A stretch of DNA of 43,314 nucleotides. Source: Pseudobutyrivibrio sp. (GTDB lineage: Bacteria; Bacillota; Clostridia; Lachnospirales; Lachnospiraceae). The DNA is taken from assembly GCA_024693775.1 (NCBI GenBank), contig JAILKL010000079.1:1-43314 (forward strand). The letters are read 5' to 3'. A program made the position numbers and the translations under genes. The notes beneath the pieces are model-generated. The model was not told where the DNA came from. It was given only the letters and a program-made list of their open reading frames with translations, and ran no database searches. Shown piece after piece: positions 32,196 to 40,687 of the stretch (position 1 is the stretch's first letter; each line of letters opens with the position of its first letter).

Positions 32196-32642
32196 TTACA
32201 ACTGTGAAGTACAGTGTGGGCAACGTGTTGCCTTAATATTAATCTTGCTATAGCAATAAGGGCATTCCTTTTCTGTAGGCTCTGCAGCCTCAGCTTCCTC
32301 AGCGTTCTTCTTTACAAGAGCAGCAGCTCTTTCACTTAAGCGGTTAATAGCCTTAATAATTACAAAAATTACCAATGCAGTTATAAGGAAATTAATTACT
32401 GCAGTAATAAAGTTACCATAAGTAAGCGTAGGTGCAAGCTCACCAGATCCTAAAGTAACCTTCAACTCAGAAAAATCTGTACCACCAAATATTCCAAGCA
32501 AAGGAGTAAGAATATCTGCATTCAGCGAAGTAACAATGGCTGTAAAAGCTCCGCCGACGATAACACCTACTGCCATATCCATTACATTACCACGAAGTAT
32601 AAATTCCTTAAATTCCGCAATAAAACCCTTCTTTTTATCCAT
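32196..32642 (-). CDS. mscL: Large-conductance mechanosensitive channel with C-terminal zinc ribbon
   Basis: MscL opens under membrane tension to release solutes during osmotic downshift. The 148-residue protein has the amphipathic N-terminus, TM1 NVMDMAVGVIVGGAFTAIVTSL (about 19-40) with the gate, a periplasmic loop, and TM2 (about 77-98). After the cytoplasmic helix (LSERAAALVKK) and a Glu/Ala linker it ends in a zinc-ribbon-like CPYC(x10)CPHC, Cys127, 130, 141 and 144. The extra finger is not part of classical MscL. The ATG at 32642 has GGAGG ahead of it on the minus strand; an upstream in-frame ATG at 32696 does not. It diverges from a zinc-ribbon membrane protein. Confidence 0.95.
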   Translation of the reverse strand: MDKKKGFIAEFKEFILRGNVMDMAVGVIVGGAFTAIVTSLNADILTPLLGIFGGTDFSELKVTLGSGELAPTLTYGNFITAVINFLITALVIFVIIKAINRLSERAAALVKKNAEEAEAAEPTEKECPYCYSKINIKATRCPHCTSQL

Positions 32643-33088
32643 GTTTACCTCCCTTAAAAAGTAAATAACAATAAAATCTAAAATTATTATATCCATTTTC
32701 CATCCCGAGATAAATAAAATTTATTGCTATTCACTCAAAAAAAGTGCTTGCTTTTTGGAAAGGAATGGTTTAGTATATAGAAAGTAGTTAATAACTACTT
32801 TAAAAGTGAATGAAATTTGCATAGAGATTTTGGTAATTTGGTATGTGGTGTTATTTTGACTAATTGTTAATTTTGCTAATAGATAGTAAAAATTTTTGAG
32901 ATAATCTTGGCATTACGTAGAATTAAGGAAAATACACACGAGAAAAGTTGCGTTGTTAAATATAATGTGAGAAAATTATCAAGTCGAATTGTGTAAATTC
33001 GGACCAAGCATGTTGGCGTAGTGGTTGACTAGTTTATAGAGCGTCAGCATGTCAAAATATTATTATAAAGAGAAAAGGGAGAGAGAAT
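32643..33088. promoter_or_regulatory. Long divergent intergenic region with palindromes
   Basis: These 446 bases hold no supported gene. A perfect 21-bp palindrome (arms AAAGTAGTTA and TAACTACTTT) lies at 32781-32801. A second inverted repeat, CATGTTGGCG (33009-33018) with CGTCAGCATG (33042-33051), has two G-U pairs and a 23-base centre, 38 bases before the zinc-ribbon gene. The rest is AT-rich. No promoter is clear enough to call. Both divergent genes must be controlled from here. Confidence 0.5.
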
Positions 33089-34552
33089 ATGTTTTGTGAG
33101 AATTGCGGAACAAAGCTCGAAGACGGTGCAGTATTTTGTACCAATTGCGGCGCTAAGCTCGCTCAGGATGTTGCTCCTGACTTCAAGCCAGAGGAGAATG
33201 TAGCTCCAGAGGCTCCAGCAACAGACGCTCCAGTAAATGGAGCACCAGTAGCAGGTGATGCTACAAATAATGCAGCTGGTCAGGTACCTCCAGTACCACC
33301 AGTACAGGGACAGGTTCCACCAATGCAGGGTCAGGTTCCACCAATGCAGGGTCAGGTTCCTCCTATGCAGGGCCAGCCAATGTATCAGGCTGCTCCACAG
33401 CAGAAGAAGCCATTCCCAGTTAAGCTTGCTGTTATCGGTGGTGTTGTTCTTGCAGCACTTATCGTTCTTATCGTTTTTGTTAAGATGCAGTCTGGCTCAA
33501 TCAACCTCAACAAATATGTTACAGTTGATTTCGAAGGCTACGATACAGTTGGTAAGGCTGTTGTTACTATTGATCCTGAGTTCTATGATGACTTCCAGGA
33601 CAAGGCAAAGAAGGGCTCATACGTAGATGAGTGGACTCTTCAGGATTACATTACATACACTACAGATCCAGAAGCAAACCTTTCAAATGGTGATGAGGTT
33701 TCTGTAAAGTGGGATGTAAATGCAAAATATCTCAAGAAGAAATATGGCGTAAACGTTAAATATAAGGATTCTACTTACAAGGTAAAGGATCTTGAGGAAG
33801 TTGATTTATTCTCACCATTCGACAACATCGAAGTAGTATTTACTGGTATTGATGGAAATGGTCAGTGTGAGATCACAGTTACAGGTAAGGATGCAGTTTA
33901 CAAGCAGCTCGAGTTCCGCGCTGACAACTCATATGATCTTTCTGAAGGTGATGAAGTAGTTATCACAATGCAGAGCAAGGATTACTTATACGATCAGGAG
34001 CTTTCTGAGTGGATCGCTGATAAGTATGGTGTTGTTCCTGATATGACAGAGAAGACATACACAGTTGAGGGTCTTGGAAATTACGTAACAGAGGCTTCAC
34101 AGATTACAGAGGAGAACATCCAGGATATCAAGAAGCACGCTGAGGACGTTCTTACACAGGAGTACAATGATTCTTCAGAAGGTATCTCATTAACAGAGTC
34201 TGTATTCAAGGGTGTATATGTTCTTACAGAAAAGACTTCAGGTGAGAACAAGGTTTACCTTGTATATCAGTTGACAAATCAGTTCGAGGATGAGGGACAG
34301 ACAGATTCTTGCACATACTACACATATGTAGAGTATGATGACGTGGTAATCAACCCAGCAGGCGAGCTTAGCACAAACCTTTCATACTACAACAAGTGCT
34401 ACAACTCATATAGATATACATCATCTATCGAGTCAGGATGGTGGGCAAATGCTTACTACCTCTATGGATATGAGACACTCGAGGAATTAAATGATGATGT
34501 TGTTACAGGAAATCTTGCAAACTACAATGCAGATAGCAGCGTAACAGAGTAA
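33089..34552 (+). CDS. Zinc-ribbon membrane protein with duplicated outer domains
   Basis: Function unknown. The 487-residue protein starts with a zinc ribbon (Cys3, 6, 17, 20: CENCG and CTNCG). A Pro/Ala/Gln-rich linker with three GQVPPMQ repeats (74-94) and one membrane helix (about 111-131) follow. The outside portion appears to hold two copies of a roughly 90-residue beta-rich unit: about 143-235 (VTVDFEGYDTVGKAVVTI, NGDEVSVKW, KKKYGV, STYKVKDL) and 245-330 (IEVVFTGIDGNGQCEITV, EGDEVVITM, ADKYGV, KTYTVEGL). An acidic Tyr-rich domain ends it. The layout resembles Firmicute zinc_ribbon_2/TcaA-like envelope sensors. GGGAGAGAG precedes the ATG. A terminator follows, so it is monocistronic. 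Confidence 0.85.
   Translation: MFCENCGTKLEDGAVFCTNCGAKLAQDVAPDFKPEENVAPEAPATDAPVNGAPVAGDATNNAAGQVPPVPPVQGQVPPMQGQVPPMQGQVPPMQGQPMYQAAPQQKKPFPVKLAVIGGVVLAALIVLIVFVKMQSGSINLNKYVTVDFEGYDTVGKAVVTIDPEFYDDFQDKAKKGSYVDEWTLQDYITYTTDPEANLSNGDEVSVKWDVNAKYLKKKYGVNVKYKDSTYKVKDLEEVDLFSPFDNIEVVFTGIDGNGQCEITVTGKDAVYKQLEFRADNSYDLSEGDEVVITMQSKDYLYDQELSEWIADKYGVVPDMTEKTYTVEGLGNYVTEASQITEENIQDIKKHAEDVLTQEYNDSSEGISLTESVFKGVYVLTEKTSGENKVYLVYQLTNQFEDEGQTDSCTYYTYVEYDDVVINPAGELSTNLSYYNKCYNSYRYTSSIESGWWANAYYLYGYETLEELNDDVVTGNLANYNADSSVTE
33308..33370 (+). repeat. Three 21-bp tandem repeats encoding GQVPPMQ
   Basis: Three in-frame copies of a 21-base unit (first two nearly identical; third with different Pro codons) sit in the linker of the zinc-ribbon membrane protein. 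Such a repeat could vary in number by slippage. Confidence 0.85.
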
Positions 34553-34573
34553 TTTAATACTTTAGAATTTATG

Positions 34574-34602
34574 GCCACCAGCTAATGCTGGTGGCTTTTT
34601 TT
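34574..34602 (+). terminator. Terminator after the zinc-ribbon membrane protein
   Basis: GCCACCAGC (34574-34582) and GCTGGTGGC (34587-34595) pair perfectly around TAAT and are followed by seven T. Confidence 0.9.
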
Positions 34603-34656
34603 ATCAATCTCAGATATAATAAAAATTGTCCGTAAAGGATGAAAGGAGATTATGTT

Positions 34657-35913
34657 ATGGGTTTATTTAACAAGAATAAAAACGCTGACGAAATTAATTC
34701 AGCTGAGAATACTGAGCTGTCTCAAGAAAGCACACAGGAGAGTACAGAAAAGACAGCTGCTAGCCGTCGCTTTTCATTAGTTGTAGAGGGTGTTACTTCT
34801 ATGCTTGATGGTGACGGTGTTATTGTTTCTGGAGAGCTTTTTGGTACTGTAAATAAAGATGATGAGGTCTATATTTACATTCCTGGCACTGAGACTGTTA
34901 CATGTCATGTCGTAGGTATCGAAACCAAAATCGACGATAGAATGACTATTGCAGACGAGGCATCAGATGCATTTACTACACTTCAGCTAGATATTAATGA
35001 TACAAATCTAGTAAAGAAATATGCAGTTATTTCTAATGTACTTAGCGAAAAATTAGAGGTTGGAAAGCCTATTTTAAATCCAGCCTTAGAGGGCATTATT
35101 AATGGTATGGCAAAGTTTGGAAAGGATAATACCTTCCACGGTACAGTTGCTTATTGGCTTAGCCATGCACATTTAATTACACCTGTAAAAATGGAAAAGA
35201 CAGAGGAAGAGAACAAGGCAAAGGTTGGCTTTTACATGCTCAAATCCAATGTCAGACTTGCAGGCGTTGAGGAAGGAAAGGATAGTCTAGTTCTTCCACT
35301 ATTTACAGATGGATTGGCGCTTAGCAGATGGAAGGGATTATCAAAGGATGGAGAGCAGATCCGTACACAGATTTTGCGTTTCCAGGATGTGATTAGATTA
35401 CTGAAAAATGGCAATGCTTATGCCGGTATTGTAGTAAATCCTTTCAACAAGGTTCCAGCTACACTTCCAATTCCATACCTTGACACTATTACATCTACAC
35501 CAGGCTACAAGCGTGACTTTGGTGAGATGACAGAGACTGAATCAGAAGGTCACGTAAAGGAACAGCAGATTAAAAAGGACACAAAGATTCTTTTAGGTGC
35601 ACCAAAGGACACTAAAGAGGTTAGAGAAATAAAAGACCTTTTGGCTGCCTATGGAGAGGATTCCGAAGACATCAAATCTATCAACTTAATGGTAAAGGTT
35701 GAGGAGGAAAAGAAAATTGTTAGATATCTAATCCTTTTAGAAATGGATGCTGAGGGTGATGCAGCGAAGGCTCATATGGAGTCTATTTACCAGCAGCTTA
35801 AGCCACTTGCAAATGAAATAAAGGCAATCGAGTATGCTATAAAGGGCCGCATCCCAGCTATCGACAAGGTGGCAGAGGAACACAAGGATCAGATGCTAGT
35901 ATACGAGGCATAG
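34657..35913 (+). CDS. Fusion of EF-Tu domain 2-like and SseB-like domains
   Basis: The 418-residue cytoplasmic protein has three parts. Residues about 38-130 (SLVVEGVTSMLDGDGVIVSG and DEVYIYIPGTETV) resemble the beta-barrel domain 2 of EF-Tu-type GTPases, without a G domain. About 195-295 matches the SseB N-terminal family (LVLPLFTDGLALSRW, LKNGNAYAGIVVNPFN). The end (VREIKDLLAAYGEDSEDIKS to IKAIEYAIKG) resembles the SseB C-terminal domain. SseB is tied to serine sensitivity in E. coli, but its biochemical role is unclear. ATG 34657 follows AAGGAG (34643-34648); an upstream ATG at 34639 lies before that site. TATAAT at 34615-34620 may be its -10. Function here unknown. Confidence 0.7.
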   Translation: MGLFNKNKNADEINSAENTELSQESTQESTEKTAASRRFSLVVEGVTSMLDGDGVIVSGELFGTVNKDDEVYIYIPGTETVTCHVVGIETKIDDRMTIADEASDAFTTLQLDINDTNLVKKYAVISNVLSEKLEVGKPILNPALEGIINGMAKFGKDNTFHGTVAYWLSHAHLITPVKMEKTEEENKAKVGFYMLKSNVRLAGVEEGKDSLVLPLFTDGLALSRWKGLSKDGEQIRTQILRFQDVIRLLKNGNAYAGIVVNPFNKVPATLPIPYLDTITSTPGYKRDFGEMTETESEGHVKEQQIKKDTKILLGAPKDTKEVREIKDLLAAYGEDSEDIKSINLMVKVEEEKKIVRYLILLEMDAEGDAAKAHMESIYQQLKPLANEIKAIEYAIKGRIPAIDKVAEEHKDQMLVYEA

Positions 35914-35964
35914 GACTTATTTATAAAAGGGGAAGTAAATAGGTTAATGTAGGGGGGATATATT

Positions 35965-37296
35965 ATGAAATTAGATGTTAAAAAGACAGTGCAAATGGGG
36001 TTCGCATTTCTTTCTATATGTGCTTTTTGGCAAATGTATAATTCCATTATACCTTTGATTCTTACAAACACATTCCATATGAATGAGACAATATCCGGGG
36101 CTATTATGGCTATGGATAATGTGTTGGCCTTGTTTTTGCTTCCTTTATTTGGAGGCATTTCAGATAGATGCAAGCATAGGCTTGGCCGACGCCGTCCATT
36201 TATTTTCTACGGTACTATAGCAGCAGTTATTCTGATGCTACTGTTACCTCTTGTTGATAACAGTTATTTTGCAAATCCTTCTACAGGAAAAGAAATTTTA
36301 TTTATAGGGATTCTTGGTGCTCTTTTAATAGCCATGGGTACATACCGCAGTCCAGCCGTGGCTATGATGGCTGATTGTACCATCAAGCCGTTGCGTTCAA
36401 AGGCAAATGCCATTATTAATTTAATGGGTGCAGTAGGTGGAATTATTTATCTTGCAGTGGCAAAGATATTATATTCATCATCACGCACTGAAGGCTTAGA
36501 GCATGTTGATTATATGCTCTTATTTATGGTGGTTGCAGGCATAATGCTTGTTGGCTTATGCATTGTTATGGTTACCGTGGACGAGGTGGCTTTGTCAAAG
36601 CAGGTGGCTGATTATGAGCTATTGCATCCAGATGAGGTTTTGACTGAGGAGGATGCCAATGGTAATGAGGTTTTGCCAAAGGAGGTAAAGCAATCGCTCA
36701 CCTTCCTTTTGATATCTGTTGCACTTTGGTTTATTGCGTATAACGGAATGGAAACCTGGTTTACCACCTATGCAGTTAAAATGTGGGGCATGGCTTTAGG
36801 CGATGCATCATTTTGTCTGCTTATTGCTACTGCAGGCGCCATTGTATTTTTTATTCCTTCGGGCGTGGTGGCATCTCGTATCGGAAGAAAGAAAACTATT
36901 TTAATGGGTATTGTTATAATGGGCGGAAGCTTCCTTGGTGGATTTATTTTCACATTACTTCACCCTAGCTTTTCACCATTTTTATATGTATTGTTTGCGT
37001 GCATAGGTATGGGATGGGCGTTTATAAATGTAAATTCTTTGCCTATGGTTGTGGAAATGTGTAAAGGTTCAGACATAGGAAAGTTCACTGGCTATTACTA
37101 TACATTTTCCATGACTGCACAGATTGTCACTCCGATTCTTGCAGGATGGCTAATGTCACATATTAATTATTTGGCATTGTTCCCTTATGCTACTGCCTTT
37201 GCAGCCTTTGCATTTATTACCATGTTGTTTGTAAAACATGGAGATGGTAGCGTAGAAGCAAAGAAGGGCTTGGAAGCATTTGAAGATATGGATTAA
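35965..37296 (+). CDS. Major facilitator superfamily transporter, SLC45/sugar-cation symporter type
   Basis: This is a 12-helix secondary carrier of 443 residues. The loop between helices 2 and 3, FGGISDRCKHRLGRRRPFIF, is the MFS motif in the form seen in SLC45-like and GPH-like sugar carriers. The matching loop in the second half is ASRIGRKKTILMGIVIMGG. An acidic central loop (DEVLTEEDANGNEVLPKEV) separates the halves. GGGGGGAT precedes the ATG. The GDPD gene follows closely. A sugar or glycerophosphodiester substrate is possible; the neighbouring phosphodiesterase makes the latter worth testing, but homology favours a sugar. Confidence 0.85.
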   Translation: MKLDVKKTVQMGFAFLSICAFWQMYNSIIPLILTNTFHMNETISGAIMAMDNVLALFLLPLFGGISDRCKHRLGRRRPFIFYGTIAAVILMLLLPLVDNSYFANPSTGKEILFIGILGALLIAMGTYRSPAVAMMADCTIKPLRSKANAIINLMGAVGGIIYLAVAKILYSSSRTEGLEHVDYMLLFMVVAGIMLVGLCIVMVTVDEVALSKQVADYELLHPDEVLTEEDANGNEVLPKEVKQSLTFLLISVALWFIAYNGMETWFTTYAVKMWGMALGDASFCLLIATAGAIVFFIPSGVVASRIGRKKTILMGIVIMGGSFLGGFIFTLLHPSFSPFLYVLFACIGMGWAFINVNSLPMVVEMCKGSDIGKFTGYYYTFSMTAQIVTPILAGWLMSHINYLALFPYATAFAAFAFITMLFVKHGDGSVEAKKGLEAFEDMD

Positions 37297-37394
37297 TAGT
37301 CATGAAACAAAAATTTTACAAAAGTAGATTATTATTAAAAAATATCAGAGTCAGATTATACAATTTGATTGGAATAAAAAGGAGAGGTCAAAAA

Positions 37395-38138
37395 ATGAAA
37401 AGACCAGTAGTATGGGCTCACAGAGGAGCCAGTGGATATCTTCCAGAAAATACACTGGAGGCATTTCAAAAAGCTGTGGATATGGGGGCTGATGGAATAG
37501 AGCTAGATATCCACAAAACAAAGGATGGACAGCTGGTAGTTATCCACGATGAAAAGATTGATAGAACCTCTGATGGAACTGGATATGTAAAGGATTATAC
37601 CTTAGAGGAATTGAGACGCTATAACTACAACGCTACCATGCCGGATAGCTGTAGCCATGCAAATATTCCTACCATGAGAGAGGTGTTTGAATTAATCAAG
37701 CCTACCAAGCTTTCTATAAATATTGAGATAAAAACGGGCATAGTTTTTTATGAGGGCATCGAAGAGGATATCGTTGCTCTTACAAAGGAATATGATATGG
37801 AAGACAGAGTTATATACTCATCCTTCAATCATTACAGTATTATGAAAATAAAAGAAATAGACCCAGAGGCCAAGACTGGATTCCTTTATATGGATGGAAC
37901 TCTCGATATGCCAGAGTACGGACAAAAGCATGGGGTAAATGCATTACATCCAGCCCTATACAATGTTCAGTATCCTAATTATGTTGAGGACTGTCACAAT
38001 AGAGGTTTGGCAATCAACACCTGGACAGTCAATTCAAAGAAATATATGAAAATGGCATGTGATATGGGGCTAGATGGAATAATTACAAATTATCCTGATG
38101 TGGCACTAGAAATTGTTGATGATTATAAATGGGATTAA
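37395..38138 (+). CDS. Glycerophosphodiester phosphodiesterase
   Basis: This enzyme hydrolyses glycerophosphodiesters to glycerol 3-phosphate and an alcohol. The 247-residue protein starts with the family signature PVVWAHRGASGYLPENTLEA, then GADGIELDIHKTKDGQLVVIHDEKIDRTSDGTG with its metal-binding Glu/Asp and catalytic His residues. IEIKTG and NTWTVNSKKYMKMACDMGLDGIITNYPD follow in the usual order. There is no signal peptide, so it acts in the cytoplasm. ATG 37395 is chosen for GGAGAGG at 37381-37387; a start at 37302 would add a basic 31-residue extension without a ribosome binding site. The end meets the next hydrolase gene. Confidence 0.93.
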   Translation: MKRPVVWAHRGASGYLPENTLEAFQKAVDMGADGIELDIHKTKDGQLVVIHDEKIDRTSDGTGYVKDYTLEELRRYNYNATMPDSCSHANIPTMREVFELIKPTKLSINIEIKTGIVFYEGIEEDIVALTKEYDMEDRVIYSSFNHYSIMKIKEIDPEAKTGFLYMDGTLDMPEYGQKHGVNALHPALYNVQYPNYVEDCHNRGLAINTWTVNSKKYMKMACDMGLDGIITNYPDVALEIVDDYKWD

Positions 38139-38140
38139 TT

Positions 38141-39109
38141 ATGAATTCAATTGAGCAAATTATTATTAAAGAGCAGGACTTTACTAGTACTATGGCAAGT
38201 AAAGTGCTGCCTTTTATAAATGATAAAATTAAAGATGGATATTTCACAAATAGAGATGGAATGGATTTACATTATCAGGCGTTGATTTGTCCTGATGAAA
38301 AGGCTTCCATCGTTATTTCCCATGGGTATTGTGAGTTTACTACCAAGTTTTATGAGACCATATATTATTTTTACCAGATGGGATATTCTGTGTTTATTAT
38401 AGATCATAGAGGACACGGTCTTTCTGAAAGACAGGTGCAGGGCTATTGCATGGTACATGTGGATAGCTTTTATGATTATATTTATGATTTTAATGAATTT
38501 ATTGAAAAGGTTGTTAGAGGCATGAGCCCTACAGAACACCTGATTCTTTTTGGCCATTCTATGGGTGGGGCGATAGCTGCCTTATATCTAGAAATGTTTC
38601 CCGGAGTATTCGAAAAGGCGATACTTAGTTCACCAATGATAAAGCTAGATACTGGAAATGTTAATAGACTTGTCATTGCAGGATTAAAGCTTTTATCTCA
38701 TACTCCTCTTTTTGGTAAAAGATATTTACCAGGGCAGCATGACTATGAGCATATTTTCAAATATCCAAGATGCTCGGCCATGTCAAAAGCTAGATATACC
38801 TATGCCTATAATGAGCGCGAAAAGAATAATCATTATCGCACTAGTGGGTGTAGCTATTCATGGATGAGAGAAGCCTTTAATGTTTATAAAAAAATTATTA
38901 AAAACGCCAATTCTGTGGAAATTCCTGTTATACTTATGCAAGCGTCACTTGATACACTAGTTGTACCAGAAGCACAAAACGAATTTGCATCATTGGCGCA
39001 GAATTGTCAGTTGGTTAGGTTTGAAGGCTGCAAACACGAAATATTTAATGCAACTGATGATATTATACTTGAATATTATGTTAAGCTCTTTGATTTTTTG
39101 GAGAGCTAG
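38141..39109 (+). CDS. Lysophospholipase/monoacylglycerol lipase-like alpha/beta hydrolase
   Basis: The 322-residue serine hydrolase resembles PldB/monoglyceride lipases. It has VISHGYCEFTTKFYE (oxyanion turn), IDHRGHGLSER, the nucleophile elbow GHSMGGAIAALYL, the acid in QASLDTLVVPEAQ and the catalytic His in CKHEIFNA. No signal peptide is seen. ATG 38141 directly follows the GDPD stop; ATG 38129, overlapping that gene, is the alternative (four more residues). Both lack a strong ribosome binding site and coupling to GDPD is likely. With GDPD it would form a deacylation-then-phosphodiesterase pathway for phospholipids; this is inferred. Confidence 0.88.
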   Translation: MNSIEQIIIKEQDFTSTMASKVLPFINDKIKDGYFTNRDGMDLHYQALICPDEKASIVISHGYCEFTTKFYETIYYFYQMGYSVFIIDHRGHGLSERQVQGYCMVHVDSFYDYIYDFNEFIEKVVRGMSPTEHLILFGHSMGGAIAALYLEMFPGVFEKAILSSPMIKLDTGNVNRLVIAGLKLLSHTPLFGKRYLPGQHDYEHIFKYPRCSAMSKARYTYAYNEREKNNHYRTSGCSYSWMREAFNVYKKIIKNANSVEIPVILMQASLDTLVVPEAQNEFASLAQNCQLVRFEGCKHEIFNATDDIILEYYVKLFDFLES

Positions 39110-39144
39110 TGCTTTAGTTTTTGATAGTTAGGAGATGAGGTTTT

Positions 39145-40650
39145 ATGTCAGATCAGGATTTTAAGGAAGTAGATATTTCTGATGACGTTATCAAAGAGGT
39201 AACCGGCGAAGAGGTTACAGATAAGGATTCAGATTCATCAAAGAAAGATAATACAGATAATAAAGATAACACAGTTGAGTTTTGCTATATCTGTCACAGA
39301 CCAAGCAACGTGGTAGGTCCACTTATCAAGCTTGCACCAGGAATGAGTGTATGCCCAGAATGTATGCAGCACACATTTGATTCTATGAGCGGACTTGGAT
39401 TTGGTGGAGGAGACAATTCCAAGAGCAATGTGGATATGAACAAGATTCCAAACATTAGCTTCTTAAATTTAGGTAGTCTTTTCAATGAGGGTCCAAAGGT
39501 CAAGAATGCCCACGGTGCAGCAGGTTCAAAATCAGAAGAAGACAGACCTGCTCCCGCTATTGATATCAACAATATTATCCCACCTCACAAAATCAAGGGA
39601 ATGCTTGATGAGTATGTTGTAGGTCAGGATTATGCTAAAAAGGTAATGTCTGTTGCGGTTTACAACCACTACAAGCGTGTAGCTACAGGCACTATGGATG
39701 ATATCGAAATTGAAAAATCTAATATGCTTATGCTTGGACCTACAGGTTCAGGAAAGACATATCTAGTTCGTACCTTAGCTAGACTACTTGATGTGCCTCT
39801 TGCTATTACAGATGCTACATCACTTACAGAGGCAGGCTACATTGGTGATGATATCGAGTCTGTTGTCAGCAAGCTTCTTGCAGCAGCCGGAAATGATGTA
39901 GAGAGATGCCAGCAGGGTATTATCTTCATCGATGAGATTGATAAGTTAGCTAAAAAGAAAAATACAAATCAAAGAGATGTTAGTGGTGAATCTGTGCAGC
40001 AGGGTATGTTAAAGCTCTTAGAGGGCGCAGATGTCGAGGTACCAGTTGGAGCATCCAGCAAAAATGCAATGGTTCCTACCACTACAATCAATACAAAGAA
40101 CATTTTATTTATCTGCGGTGGTGCCTTCCCTGCTATGGATGAAATCATAAAGGCTCGTCTAAACAAGCATTCATCTATGGGATTCATGGCTGATCTAAAG
40201 GATAAATATGATGATGACAAAAACATTCTTCAAAAGGTTACAGTGGAGGACCTTAGAGAATTTGGAATGATTCCTGAGTTTATTGGTCGTCTTCCTGTTG
40301 TATTTGCTACAGAGTCTTTGGATGATGATATGTTAGTTCGTATCCTAAAGGAGCCAAAGAACGCAATTATCAAGCAATACCAAAAGCTTCTTGAATTAGA
40401 TGAGGTAAAGCTTGAGTTTGAGGATGAGGCCTTATATGCCATTGCCAAAAAGGCAAAGGAAAAGGGCTTAGGCGCTAGAGGCCTTCGCTCTATTATCGAA
40501 GAATTTATGTTGGATATCATGTATGAGATTCCAAAGGATGAAAATATAGGACAGGTTATTATCACCGCTGATTATATTGAGAAAAAAGGTGGTCCTAGAA
40601 TACTAATGAGAACTGCAGCAGCACTTCCAGAAAAAACTGCAAGTATGTAG
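39145..40650 (+). CDS. clpX: Divergent ClpX-type AAA+ unfoldase
   Basis: ClpX is a ring ATPase that unfolds proteins for ClpP. This 501-residue copy is about 75 longer than usual. It has an acidic N-terminus (1-45), a four-Cys zinc finger (Cys47, 50, 70, 73) with unusual content (CYICHRPSN; VCPECMQHT), a long linker, then the AAA+ core: Walker A GPTGSGKT (198-205), pore-1 GYIGDD, Walker B GIIFIDEID, pore-2 RDVSGESVQQG and GARGLRSIIEEFMLD. The RKH loop that recognises ssrA tags is replaced by VGASSKNAMVPTTT. The ClpP-contact loop reads MGF instead of IGF. No clpP is near. It may be a specialised paralog. AGGAGATGAGG precedes the ATG. Confidence 0.9.
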   Translation: MSDQDFKEVDISDDVIKEVTGEEVTDKDSDSSKKDNTDNKDNTVEFCYICHRPSNVVGPLIKLAPGMSVCPECMQHTFDSMSGLGFGGGDNSKSNVDMNKIPNISFLNLGSLFNEGPKVKNAHGAAGSKSEEDRPAPAIDINNIIPPHKIKGMLDEYVVGQDYAKKVMSVAVYNHYKRVATGTMDDIEIEKSNMLMLGPTGSGKTYLVRTLARLLDVPLAITDATSLTEAGYIGDDIESVVSKLLAAAGNDVERCQQGIIFIDEIDKLAKKKNTNQRDVSGESVQQGMLKLLEGADVEVPVGASSKNAMVPTTTINTKNILFICGGAFPAMDEIIKARLNKHSSMGFMADLKDKYDDDKNILQKVTVEDLREFGMIPEFIGRLPVVFATESLDDDMLVRILKEPKNAIIKQYQKLLELDEVKLEFEDEALYAIAKKAKEKGLGARGLRSIIEEFMLDIMYEIPKDENIGQVIITADYIEKKGGPRILMRTAAALPEKTASM

Positions 40651-40687
40651 AAAAATTTTTTAAAAATTTTCTGACATTTCCTTTACT

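Noticed and set aside
32196-32270. Zinc ribbon on MscL as a frameshift into a neighbouring gene
   Set aside because: It is continuous in frame, ends with a normal stop just before the terminator, and no partner gene follows.
33009-33051. Folded element considered as a tRNA or tRNA-like gene
   Set aside because: Only one long-range stem is present; no anticodon or T-arm (GTTCRA) and no CCA context.
33308-33370. Tandem repeat as a CRISPR array
   Set aside because: Units are contiguous 21-mers, in frame and without spacers; they encode GQVPPMQ.
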